Shown here in pieces: positions 14,206 to 24,699 of a stretch of 64,000 bases of DNA; position 1 is the first letter of the stretch, and every line of letters starts with the position of its first letter. A model generated the notes under the pieces. The model was not told the DNA's origin, made no database searches, and saw nothing but the letters and a program-made list of their open reading frames with translations. The DNA is from Clytia hemisphaerica (lineage: Eukaryota; Cnidaria; Hydrozoa; Leptothecata; Clytiidae): positions 62,001 through 126,000 of the forward strand of contig CACVBU010000354.1 in assembly GCA_902728285.1 (NCBI GenBank), given 5' to 3'. Position numbers and translations under genes: made by a program.

Positions 14206-16053
14206 TAAAGTCAATTCTCTTCAAGTGTACACTCCTTTTTACTACTACACTTTACCCTCGCTAATTCGAACTCGAATTATAGAAAGATTCGAAAAAGTGA
14301 GAGTCTACTTTAGCGGAAAACACTCTCAAGGGATTTTGTCTTATTGAGCTGGCAAGGCTTTTTCATAGCATGAAGGAAAAATAAATGTACAATCAAAGCA
14401 AACGGACTTTACTCACACAAATAGTTTGGATCCTTAACAGCCTATTAGGTTATTAGGTACCACAGATCTGTAAAACCCGAATGGTTATATAGGCAACTTT
14501 AAGCTTTCTCCAGCAAAAAAAGTGAAGCAAAAATTTGACTTTCTGAATTTCGTGCCGATGGATATGATCTAGCATTATAATTGTTTTCGGAGCGCAAGAT
14601 AAACAAAAGTAGGTGGAAAAAGCTTCTCTCAAACCAGTGAAATTGCTTGTTGTCACGTGATTTCTTTGTTAGAAAATCCTACCAAAGCTTGCTTTACTTT
14701 TTGATAAAGGCCGCAGATCTAGCCCTTCGGGATAAATCGTTGTTAGGTACAGGATTCGTGTCTTTAGTACATGATATCTTTCTACGTCATTACAGTTATT
14801 AATTTTTTATGGTTTAATCGAGATTCACAATTTTAGCTTTCACAAAAGTTGATTACCCATTATAACTTAGCACTTTTTGATGAAGAGGGTAAAAACATTT
14901 TATTAACGTCTTTTTAAAATTCATAACGTCATTTTTGTAACTAAATTCTTAATTACTTTTGACAGGATAAATAACCAAATAACTTTTAAAAGCAGTTTTT
15001 TGTTAAAAGTGTCAAGGAACCCAAAACAAAAGTTTTATCTTCAAATCCCTTAACAAACTTTCTGACTATGATCAGAGCCCTTAAGGAAAAATTCGTCGGG
15101 TCAGCTACCCTCTGAACCCTCTCCCTCAAGGGGAAATCTGCATTTCTCCTCTTCTTCCTCTTCTTTTTCCTTTTTTCTTCCTTTTTCAATTTATGACTAG
15201 AAAATATCATGTAACAGATGCACGAATCCTATGAAATAAACTAACAGATTTCAGTCTTTCGCCGTGAAAAATCCAAAAGATGACATTGATTTTTCTCGTG
15301 AATTACTTTTATATCGATTAACCTATATGCAATACCATACCACACAACAGGGTAGATAGATAGTAGATCATAGACAACTAATTTTAAACTTATACTGACC
15401 AAAACAAAATCTTTTTATCTCTTTTGCAGTAGACAGGGTAAAAATAATAAGATCTGACATAACTCCCAATTAAAAACAAATCATTAAAATATCCAAGAAA
15501 GTGTCCCGGAGACGAAGAGCTTCACTTGTTTGAAATGAGGTAAAAAATGTATCTAAAAACTCCATCTTAGAGATTAGTCTATCTTTTTTTACAGATATCA
15601 TTTCTCAAATGGGGTATTTCCTCATTGTTCTGATAAATGATATATTCATACTCTTTTTAACAGCCAGTTTGAAGCTAATCAAATTTTTGCTGATATTGCA
15701 TAATTCTTTGAATCGATCGTCCCAGACATTTCGATTACGAGATAAAATTCATGAAAAATGATGCAAAAATCTTAGTGCCTTCTTCCTTCGTTGGAGAGGT
15801 AGAGGGGGCAATTAGATAAGGGATCTAACAGTCGGTCTTTAAGCGTGAGTTTTCTTCATTGAGTTAAAGCCAGAATGAACTAGAGAGGAATCTTCAACCT
15901 TTCTCAAACAAGAAAAGCATTTAGAATGACGGGTTGAATATAACTTTTTCTCTGTTTTTAGTGCGGCATATTTTTCGAAATTTGGTGATTGGTTTTATTT
16001 TCAATCAGGTGTTTGTGTGAAAACCACGTGGTTTACGCGTTTTAGATTGGAAA
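14206..16053. other. intergenic, no gene recognised
   Basis: AT-rich DNA. Around 14230-14340 there are AATTCGAACTCGAA-type stretches reminiscent of the short pogo-like MITEs elsewhere, but I cannot define ends. The rest shows no gene or repeat that I can support. Confidence 0.35.
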
Positions 16054-16495
16054 CCCGGGGGGGGGGGGGCACTCGATTTTTAAACGAGGCCGTGTGCCGC
16101 CAAAAAATGGCTTTCAAAATCAGACCCTTACAGTGCAACTCTTGAGCAGTGAAATAAGGTACCCTTACAGTTCATTTTACCAAACGTTTCTGACCCTTAT
16201 AGTGTACTTTGATTTTAATTCTTATTTTACTAAAGCCACCTGAAATGAGCTTGAGATATTGACACAGTGTGCAAAACAAATCAAAATGGGTGCGAGTCAA
16301 AACTATATAGATACATCAATACATCAGAATTTTTACTGCCAGACTTGCAATTTAGTATTCCCCAGACACACCCTTACAGTGTATTCAGCTAAAAGAAAAC
16401 CCTTGTGTTGCACTCTATCAAAAGTACACCCTTACAGTGTATTTCGAGGGTCTCGAAAAACCTACCCTTAAGGGCGGCACATGTCGTGGGTCGGA
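16054..16495. mobile_element. poly-G-ended element (right terminus degraded)
   Basis: Starts CCC followed by a run of about 13 G, like the elements at 22373 and 28517. The interior carries CCCTTACAGTG repeated about five times and a mirrored GTGTGCCGCC / GGCGGCACATG near the two ends. The matching C run expected at the right end is absent, so the right limit is approximate. Confidence 0.6.
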
Positions 16496-17102
16496 CCATA
16501 TAGATGGATCGGAAATGAGTGGCTTTATTTCCTATCCAAGGATTTCAAATCTAGCCTCTTTTCTCAGGCTTCCAAAAGCGACTGTGGGGGAATTAAAAAG
16601 TAATAAAACTCGGAGATTTTAAATTTTCTCAGTTTTGACTTGATTTTTCTCTTCACTGTAAGGATCCAATGACTCTCATTTTTGTCTGCACATTGAAACT
16701 TTCCCTCCCCAAAAAATGACATTACTATGATGAAATTTAGGGTTGCTGAAATGACCATTATCTTGCTGAGAGGTTAAAAACATTTACACTTTGGATATGT
16801 TGGGATAAAAATATAATTTTTATCAATCAATATAAAGAGGTTGGAATGATATAGTTTACGGCTAAATATATAATATTAATAGTTATTGTGAATATAAAAT
16901 TGCATAAAACAAGCTTATGGAAAACTACACATAAAATTTTCTATAATCAAAGCATATTCATGGTATTCATTACTTAATATTTTCTACCGAAAAACCCCTG
17001 CTTATGTTTTCCAGTAGTAGCGTTTTTAAAATATTTTCTCTAACTTAACGCTTTGTCACTACGAGCGAACGCCGTTTCCGTAGAAAATATTACGTCATGA
17101 AT

Positions 17103-20100
17103 TCATAATCGTTGCACAGTTTTACTTTTCAGTTCCTGTGCTGTATCTGAATCCATTGCAAAGCATCTCAATCGGTTAGGATAAAAAGCTGATCGTAACC
17201 TTTTCAGTTCTTCGATAGTCAAGAATGATTGGTCGAACATTTGATCGTCCAATATCAAGTCATCCATAACAATATATTTCATTAAATATCCATCAACATG
17301 ATAATCTTTCATATATTTCGCAAGACTTTCATTACCCAGGGCATCTTTTAAAAATACGTGTAATCCCTGGGTAGAGTAATCTTCGGCAAACGTTAATTTA
17401 GCACCCACGTCATTTTCGTTTTGTCTTGGTTGCCAACCGTGTATAGTGTGATAGACCAACCGACTTTCGAACCGATTAAAACCTTTTCGTCTTGATAGCC
17501 TACACTCGTCCCATTCCTCCAGATCAAAGTTTTCCTCATCATCTTCAAAATTTGCTACCTCCACCATAAGGCGTTCATAAGGCGTAATAGTTTTACCTGT
17601 AGTCCTTCTCTTTTGATCACCACCCTCCTGCTTTTTCGATTTCTTCATTTTCGAAGACATTTCTTTATTTTTTCGAGGGTTTATATCCGATAATGATTTC
17701 AACTCTTCTGTAGAAAAATCTCCATCCAAGTCAGCTATGCTTTTCGACTTTGACAAACGTTCCTTGGTTTTAGCCTTTAGACTTGGTGATTTCGTCTTTT
17801 TCCGTATCAGAGTCGCACTTTTAGCTCGTGTCCGTAATTTGACCGTGAACATTTCTTCCGGTTGGAAAAACTGCGGGATTACGACCTCCGGATGAGTCAT
17901 ATCTTCATAGTCTTCTTGAGTTAAATTCATACTGTTTTGATGGTGTAATGTTGCACGCTTTTCAAACGTTTCCATAGAAATTTGAACATAATCTCGGTCG
18001 CCGTAAATACTAAATCGTTTATCAAATTGTTTTGAAGGCGTTCTATTGAATTTTGGATGTTTGGTTGTAACGTGAGTATCTGTCTTTTTGAAATAAGAAG
18101 TAAATGTTTTCTCGTTATTCAGTGTTAGAACTTTGTGATCTCTTTCGCAAGATTCCGGCTTTATAGCTAAGGTACCATTATGGATAGTAGCTGGCAGAGA
18201 TTTGGTTTTATCATTATTCATTGGGATTGGGTGAATATTTTGATGATTTTTTGACAGCTCAGCTGCATTATCGCGACCCTGCTCCATCAATGCATCAATT
18301 TGGTCAAATGCATTTGTTGTAATACTCCCTACTGTTTTGATTGGGCGTGGTATTGGTTTGGTTGGAGTCCGCCCATCCTCGTTATTAGCTGTTGTTAGTG
18401 TGACATTCTCATAAGCAGGGGCGTTTCGTCTCTTTGAGTTTCCTGGGTATGAGTTTCTAAGAATAAGCTTTGGGCTGTATTTGTTAGTACTCACATTGTT
18501 TGAATGTTCATCGCTGTTTAAAAGATTTTCGACGTTTTTCTCATAAGATGACGAGGACGATTTTCGGAAGAAGTCGCCAACTTCTTCCATCAAAGTGACG
18601 TCATTTAGTCCTTTAACGACGTCATTATTGTTTGCGTTTTTGTCGGTGACGGATATTTGAACATCAACGTTGTTATGTTCGTCAATAGCCAATGTAAATA
18701 GATTCCCTGCCACCTCACCATTCTTTTCGCAACTCAAGAAATCCCCTTCGATGTTGTAAGGTAACAAATGGAGATTCCCATCAGGAAAACCATAACAAGT
18801 CAGGGAATCACGTCGTTTCGTGAATGCTTTGTTTGGAACGTAGAGAAGTTTACCAAGCTGAAATTGTTGTGAATCAAATTCGAATGGTTTTTGAATCCTG
18901 ATCCAATTGATGTTATCGTTGATTCCATTTGTGAAGACGTCTTCCAAAGTTGGATACATTGGGCTTTCTAAAAAAAAGAATAAAACAAACACGTTAGTGC
19001 AAAGGTAAAGCTTTTGCTAATCCTCTAGCGAAAGGAGTTTCTGAAAGGAATTTCTATTTCTATTTGGTTAAGTCGCAGGAGGCTTTGAGGCTCATTTTTG
19101 CAACTGTAGACGTCCTCAATGAGGCCCCGTCAGCATCTTGGACTGAGTACCCAATCCCCCTCGCATGGCATGAGTTGGCCCGGGTGAAGGTTCATTCACT
19201 TGCCAAGTGAACCGCTGCGAGTGGGAATCGAACCTCAGTCGCATGTGGAGCAACCAAGATGACCACTACACTACAATTATCTATAGAGGTCTTTGATTCA
19301 GACCAAGGAAGAGCATTCGGGAAAGGTACACAACAGAGTGGTTTCCATCTCTGACTTGGTCATACCAAAGACTTAAACAACAGCAAAACAATAAAATGAC
19401 AAAATAATCTGCAACTAAAGAGTAGAGTTGGAAATCCGATAGGAATGAGTGGGTTCTACCATAATGTGACAAGTCACTTCATAATAACCTGCAACTAACT
19501 CTTTCTTCTAGCAATTATTGAATCGACGAACTAATCCAACAATAACCGTTACCAGCTGATAACGGATATCAAACAATCAAACTCAATCGAACACCAATTC
19601 GCTGTCAATTTTTTTTGATCAAGATGATGAGGATGAATTCACTATTCGGAATTTCTTTCGTACTCTTTTAATCTAACAATTTTCCAGGAATTTTGTAGTT
19701 GTCCAATTAAATATCCGTTAATGGTATTCATTATTTGTTTGCTTGTTGGTCTAATCACAATATTCTTAATGATAAAAGAGATAATTTTTTAAAAGAACCA
19801 GTATTCTTTTTGCTCAGACTCGGCTGTTCATTTTTTTGGCACTTTTAGCCTCAAATTGTTATTATCTTGTTCTTATTTTTCAATAAATCAATAATGAAGT
19901 ATTTTAAGGCTTTAAACCTTTAGTTTCACTTTTAGATTATTTTTAAATTCAGCACGAACTCTAGGCTTGGCTTTTTTGAAATTGTTCTTCTTTTTCAACA
20001 TTTTTAGCCGCATACTCCTCATAAAATTGTAGACGATGCTATCGTCCGTATAATATTTATGATATAACATAGTTTGTATATTATAAAACGTAATATGTTT

Positions 20101-21328
20101 CGCGGCGGATAGAGTCTGTGTTTACGACAACAGCTACCCCGAGAAAATTCCCTTCTTCACGTTTGTTCTTCTTAGATGAAACTTGTCTTAGACTATAGCA
20201 TAGTCTAATAAAATTGTTCTTATTAAAAATAGCCTTTTTTGCGCAACATGTAATTGAAAAATTAACTTCAATATTTTCCCAGTGATAAGGCATGTTATAA
20301 TGTAATAAAACTCATCCTATTCTGGAAAAAGAAGACCCACCAAGTGAATGATATTGGTTCTTTTGAACCTTCTAATTCATCACTATTTGCAATTTGCTAA
20401 AATCCATAAAAAAGAAATGACAGTTCAAAGTCCACTTAAACACATGCAGCCCATCATGTTTAAATCATCATTTTAAAAAGCAAAACAAAGTTGTTTTGTG
20501 GTTTTTAGTAATATACGTGATGCACTTGTGTAATACACTTACAAATCGTTGGATGAATAGTTTGAGGTGAAAAAGTGAAAAACTGATTTAAAGAATTCTT
20601 GTGTCACAGACCAGGTGGTACCTCCACCCGACCGTATAATTTGACCAAAATTTCGACTCCAACAATTTCAGCCCAACTTTAACTTCTTCCTCATTTGAAA
20701 TTCAATACAAGAAAATCGTCTCGTCCAAACCGATTTTCTAAGCTAGGAACAATAGAATTTCTATCCCCATTGAGATTTTAATAGAAACCTAACCCCACTC
20801 TGAGAAAGAAGTCTACCAGGGATGTGAGACCACCCCTATCTATCTAAAAGTTTGAGATTTATAACAATAAGCGAATGAATTGATGAAAATCAACTTAATC
20901 AACAGCTAAAGTCGTGAACTAATACATTACGTATATCATAATACCCAATCACTAACCATCTACAAGAGCACTTTTTTATGTAGAACAAACTATATAAGAG
21001 CATAAGGTCTCCATGGCCAAAATATCAAAAACAAGTCACATAATGGTGAAATTAGGAACATGTCAAGAACCTTTTAAGACGTAAAACTCAAACAGTTAGG
21101 AGTAGCCACGTGCATCCATGAAGGCTTCAAAAATCTGGAACGTCCTTATATTCTCATTAAAAATATATACCTAGAAGAGATTACACCTACAATGTAAGAA
21201 AGTCTATAAAAACTACTTTTATCAGTAATGGATCATCCTGTATTATAGCTTTATCTATCATATCCTCCTCAGTCAAGAAAATTCTCCTAAAGTGGTGTTG
21301 AAAATCAATGATGTAGATACTTACTCAT
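17103..21328 (-). CDS. CABIT-SAM protein (GAREM/THEMIS-like adaptor)
   Basis: The large exon 18967-17103 ends in TGA. It starts after a T-rich AG acceptor in phase 1. A fitting upstream coding exon is just ATG A at 21328-21325, before a GTAAGT donor; joining them gives MKSPMYPTLEDVF and 622 residues. The first 110 residues resemble part of a CABIT domain, including LLPYNIEGDF, which matches the 'LP..xGxF' signature. The middle is long, polar and basic, with tyrosine motifs (AYENV, DYVQI, EDYEDM). The C-terminal 75 residues form a SAM-like domain ending RSAFYPNRLRC. CABIT plus SAM with YxN motifs is the layout of GAREM adaptors, which link tyrosine kinases to GRB2/MAPK signalling; the role is inferred from that. 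The four-base coding exon is the least certain part; translation could instead begin at the internal MYP. Confidence 0.75.
19085..19278 (-). mobile_element. tRNA-derived SINE
   Basis: Read on the minus strand it begins with a tRNA-like head: a TAGTGTAGTGG A-box and a GGTTCGATTCCC B-box. A unique body follows (GGTTCACTTGGCAAGTGAAT, then CATGCCATGCGAG). The copy at 55605-55790 shares the same body. It sits in the intron of the CABIT-SAM gene. Confidence 0.85.
20961..21170. mobile_element. MITE-A copy (diverged)
   Basis: Contains TATATAAGAGCATAAGG, CTCCATGGCC and a degenerate right end. It lies in the CABIT-SAM intron. Confidence 0.6.
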
Positions 21329-22297
21329 GTTTGTCTTATGAACAGTTTGTCCTTCCTTCTAAGTCTTCTGATACTTTTATCTGGTACGTTTTCAAAGGTA
21401 GTTGATAGCTTCCCAACTTGTTTTTTTAAATTTGATTTATATCCATCATAGGATTATCTTAGCTAAGTTTCTTGTTACTTCACTTCCCCAATGTTACTAA
21501 AGTTCCTTGCTTTGATTGGTACTTTAATATTTCTCAATCCCAAAAGTTTTTTAGGTCGTTAAAATATGCCAATGTTCAAATACTCTGGATTGTCAGATTT
21601 AAAAACAAGATGACAGCTGTGATTTTCCTCTATTTTGTGTCAATGTGAGCAAAGAGCGGTTAGGTTTCACTCTCAGCTTGGTCTAAGAATTCCGTAAAGT
21701 CTCTCCGAAAATGTCCCTCTTCAAATGTCTGCTCTTTTGATACTTCTGGCGGTAACAGCAATTTCAAATATAAAACGTCTTGATACGAGATTAAAACAAA
21801 AAAACCGCAGTTAACAAACTCTAAAGCACTTTTTGAGAAATACTCCAGTTAAGTTTTCTTTCTACTATCTTAAAGATTTTCTTAATCACATCAATTCTAT
21901 ATGATGGTTGATGATATTATACCTCAAAAAGCACGCTATGTTTACATTACAAAATAATAGAAAAGAGGTTGTCCTTTTTTTGTCACCATCCCGTCTTTTA
22001 TTGCATTCTTATTTTGATGAAACAAAAATAATGTCATCATCCTGCTATCTCATTGATCCAAAATCATTTTATAAGAAACTTTTATAACTTATTATATTCT
22101 TGTAAATAACAGACGCGATAGAATTCCAAAGGACGAGCTCTTTTGTAGGTAAACTTTCTTCCATTGGGTTCGAAAATTTTGCTCGTTGCAAAAACGTTGC
22201 AACAGAAAGGGCCCTACCCTCCTTAAACAGATCTGGTCCATACCCTGCTATATTACAAAAGCTTAACCATTTGTAATCCCGTTCCTTTATGAAACGA
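21329..22297. other. intergenic upstream of CABIT-SAM gene
   Basis: AT-rich DNA expected to hold the promoter of the CABIT-SAM gene. No box or repeat is clear enough to name. Confidence 0.3.
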
Positions 22298-22907
22298 CTA
22301 CAACTTTTTTATATAACAACATACTAAGAACATAAGACTTCCATGATCAAGTTAAAAAAACAAGTCTAGAACCCGGGGGGGGGGGGGTACTAAGGTTGGT
22401 GAATGAGGGGTATGTGCGGACGGGACCTCCGAAAACCGACCCTTAGAGAGACCAAATTTTAGTGAAAAAGTGACCCTTATAGAGACTTTTTCGAAAAATT
22501 TTCTCTGATTTTCAAAAATTTCCTACCCTTAGTGAGACTTTTTTGTAATTTTTTCTCTCAAAATCAATTTTTTTTTCTAAAAATCGTGATTTTTCCCACC
22601 CTTAGAGAGACTACTTTGAAATTTCCTGATTCTTGTAACCCTTAGAGAGACTTTGAAAGGTGAAAAACCCGACCCTTACCGTCCGCACATACCCAGCACC
22701 TATTTTTGCCTAAGTACCCCCCCCCCGGGTCTAGAACATTGTAAAGCTTTGTGGACTAAAACACCCAATTTCTTAAATAATCACACAAAAACACTCACAA
22801 AAAGGTGAAATTAAGAACATGTTAAGAACACATTAAGGCTTGAAACTCAAAAAGTTACGATCATCCGATAGCATCAAAGAATTAAGTTGTTCTTATAGAA
22901 CGTCTAT
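22298..22907. mobile_element. MITE-A copy split by a younger element
   Basis: Both halves match the MITE-A consensus (22298-22372 and 22730-22907). Removing the insertion at 22373-22729 together with one TSD copy rejoins the family sequence. Confidence 0.75.
22373..22729. mobile_element. poly-G-ended DNA element nested in MITE-A
   Basis: Begins CC then a run of G and ends with a run of C then GGG, giving G-run inverted ends. It is flanked by TCTAGAAC at 22365-22372 and 22730-22737, an 8-base (possibly 9-base) target-site duplication typical of hAT elements. The interior has four or more ACCCTTAGAGAGAC-type repeats. No transposase is present. Confidence 0.85.
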
Positions 22908-23593
22908 TAAGGTACGAAAGTGCAAATATAAGCATACTTTCATCAGAAAAAACTCATTAGACTCTATGTCAAAGCAATTTTGAATTATTTTTGGCAATAT
23001 GCACATACTTAGAAAAAAGCTGACGTCATTGATATCAATTTTTTGAAATTCATGTTTGTTTAAATATATGTATAAAGTTGGTTCTGTGTGCATAATAGTG
23101 ACAGTCTTTCAATGAGTAAATCCTGGGACGCTCATCACATGTCTCAGTGATACCGATAAGATTTTTTAATCAACGGGGAAAAATGAAGAAAGCTAATGTT
23201 AATAGTAATGAAAATGTCTTTCATATTAAAATTAATTTGCTTTCATTCCAATCTCTTTTCTGTGTCAGATTCATTAGACTATTTTCCTAAGGGCTACCAT
23301 CAAAATATTTGCACACAAAGTAAAAGCAAATTAATTTTAGATGTGGATTATCTTTTCAGCGGTATATGAAAAATGAAATGAAGATTTGAACTATCAGGCT
23401 GGAAAATGACACCCAAACGAAAATTAGTGCACGCTTGAAAACAAGTAGAATTTTAATTTCTTGTTCTATAGTTTAGTTTATAGATTATGCCAAAATAGCA
23501 CCTATTTACGGTGAGCATAAATCAAGATCTGGTTTTTAGCGAAATAATATATTTTGAAAATAAACAGAACAAAAATTATTAAAAAATTACAAT
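22908..23593. other. intergenic, no recognisable feature
   Basis: AT-rich sequence downstream of the secreted repeat-protein gene. No clear AATAAA in its orientation close to the stop codon. Confidence 0.3.
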
Positions 23594-24611
23594 TCAGAAA
23601 ACGTTCAAGTTTATAACTAAATTTTTGTCCTTCTTATCACTCCGTTCGGTTTTGGTTTGTTTCGCGTCGTAAGGTCCTGTATAATCTGTGAAGGGATATT
23701 TAACATCTCCACCTTGGACGAACGACTTGGGTCCTTGGGCGTCTCCACCTTGGATGAACGACTTGGGTCCTTGAGCGTCTCCACCTTGGACGAACGACTT
23801 GGGTCCTTGAGCGTCTCCACCTTGGACGAACGACTTGGGTCCTTGGGCGTCTCCACCTTGGACGAACGACTTGGGTGCTTGGGCGTCTCGGTTCAAGGCA
23901 TCCTTAAGGAGGTCAACTGAAAAGGAAGAAAACGCAATTAAAGGATGAGCTAGAGTCAACATGTTTCTAGGAAGGTGTCTGACAGACGCCTGCAGGCCCC
24001 CTCCTCACAGACCCGCAGAATTTTTTCAGCCAGTGGGGGTGAAAATGACGAACTGAAGCTCTTTGGGAATTAATATTCCCCTACTTTTTATGACCAGGGA
24101 TTTAAATTTTTTGTTGTTGTTTTAAGTCAAAAAATTCAGTTGGTATGGGAAAAATAGCCTAGTATTTTTCAGTGAGGATTGGTTTTAGTTTTTTTTCAGT
24201 TTGAAAAAAAATTGGTATAATTTTCCATCAGAAACGTTATTTTGGCCAATTTCTCCAGGAAAGAAGGGTGCCAGTGGGTCTGTGAGAAGGGGGTGTACTT
24301 GCAGACAAAAACGAAAGAAATTTAGATGAAATAACGGCTCATAAAAAGATTCTTAACCGGTTCATTGAATATCTCCCAAGACATCCGATTTACACACCAA
24401 AAAATAACCAGAATTCATGTTAGATAGCTTATCAATAATGTTTATTAGTTCAAAGACAGGAGGCATGACCCTGAAAGAAAGAAAGAAGTATTTGAAGCAA
24501 GCATTTGAGATTTGTGAGTGACTTACTTAATTCTTTATCACTGATGGATCTTGTTTCCAGCATGGAGATGTTGACCAAAAGGATCAAAATTGTTGTGGTG
24601 AAAACCTTCAT
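23594..24611 (-). CDS. secreted tandem-repeat protein, candidate peptide precursor
   Basis: Two coding exons: 24611-24527 (ATG to a GTAAGT donor, phase 1) and 23916-23594 (after a CCTTTTCAG acceptor, to TGA). They join in frame to 135 residues. The first 20 residues (MKVFTTTILILLVNISMLET) are a clear signal peptide. A short acidic segment follows, then five 12-residue repeats of the form DAQGPKSFVQGG (first copy DAQAPK, one with I for V). The basic tail contains KYPFTDYTGPY and RSDKKDK. There are no cysteines. Repeats with acidic spacers, a Gln and paired glycines recall cnidarian neuropeptide precursors, but the glycines are followed by Asp rather than a basic residue, so amidated products are doubtful. 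Antimicrobial or matrix roles are also possible. A TATA box lies upstream. Confidence 0.8.
23708..23887 (-). repeat. five tandem 36 bp coding repeats
   Basis: Exactly five 36-base units (180 bases) encode the 12-residue repeats. They differ at only a few bases, so recent expansion or homogenisation is likely. The unit is a multiple of three, which keeps other frames open too. Confidence 0.95.
23990..24302. mobile_element. MITE in the intron of the secreted repeat gene
   Basis: Inverted ends: CTGCAGGCCCCCTCCTCACAGACCC on the left and, in reverse complement, CTGCAAGTACACCCCCTTCTCACAGACCC on the right. The terminal motif CTCACAGACCC is shared with the elements at 11320 and near 6524. Confidence 0.65.
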
Positions 24612-24685
24612 CTTTAGACTGTTACAAGTTTTCTAACAGCACCTCGTGTTCTTGTATTGTGATTGTCGAAGAGCGTCATTCTACT

Positions 24686-24694
24686 CTTTTTATA
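24686..24694 (-). promoter_or_regulatory. TATA box of the secreted repeat gene
   Basis: TATAAAAAG on the minus strand, about 75 bases upstream of the start codon, allowing a transcription start about 30 bases downstream and a short 5' UTR. Confidence 0.6.
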
Positions 24695-24699
24695 CTTTA

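Noticed and set aside
23708..23887. CRISPR-like array
   Set aside because: Contiguous coding repeats without spacers in a eukaryotic gene.
23617..23920. Other open frames over the 36 bp repeats
   Set aside because: The repeat length is a multiple of three, so all frames stay open; only one joins the signal-peptide exon in phase.
24420..24474. Possible alternative terminal exon in the secreted repeat gene intron (TTTCTTTCAG followed by an in-frame stretch)
   Set aside because: The polypyrimidine-AG is good, but the following sequence has an AATAAA after 20 bases and no conserved text; an unproven alternative end.
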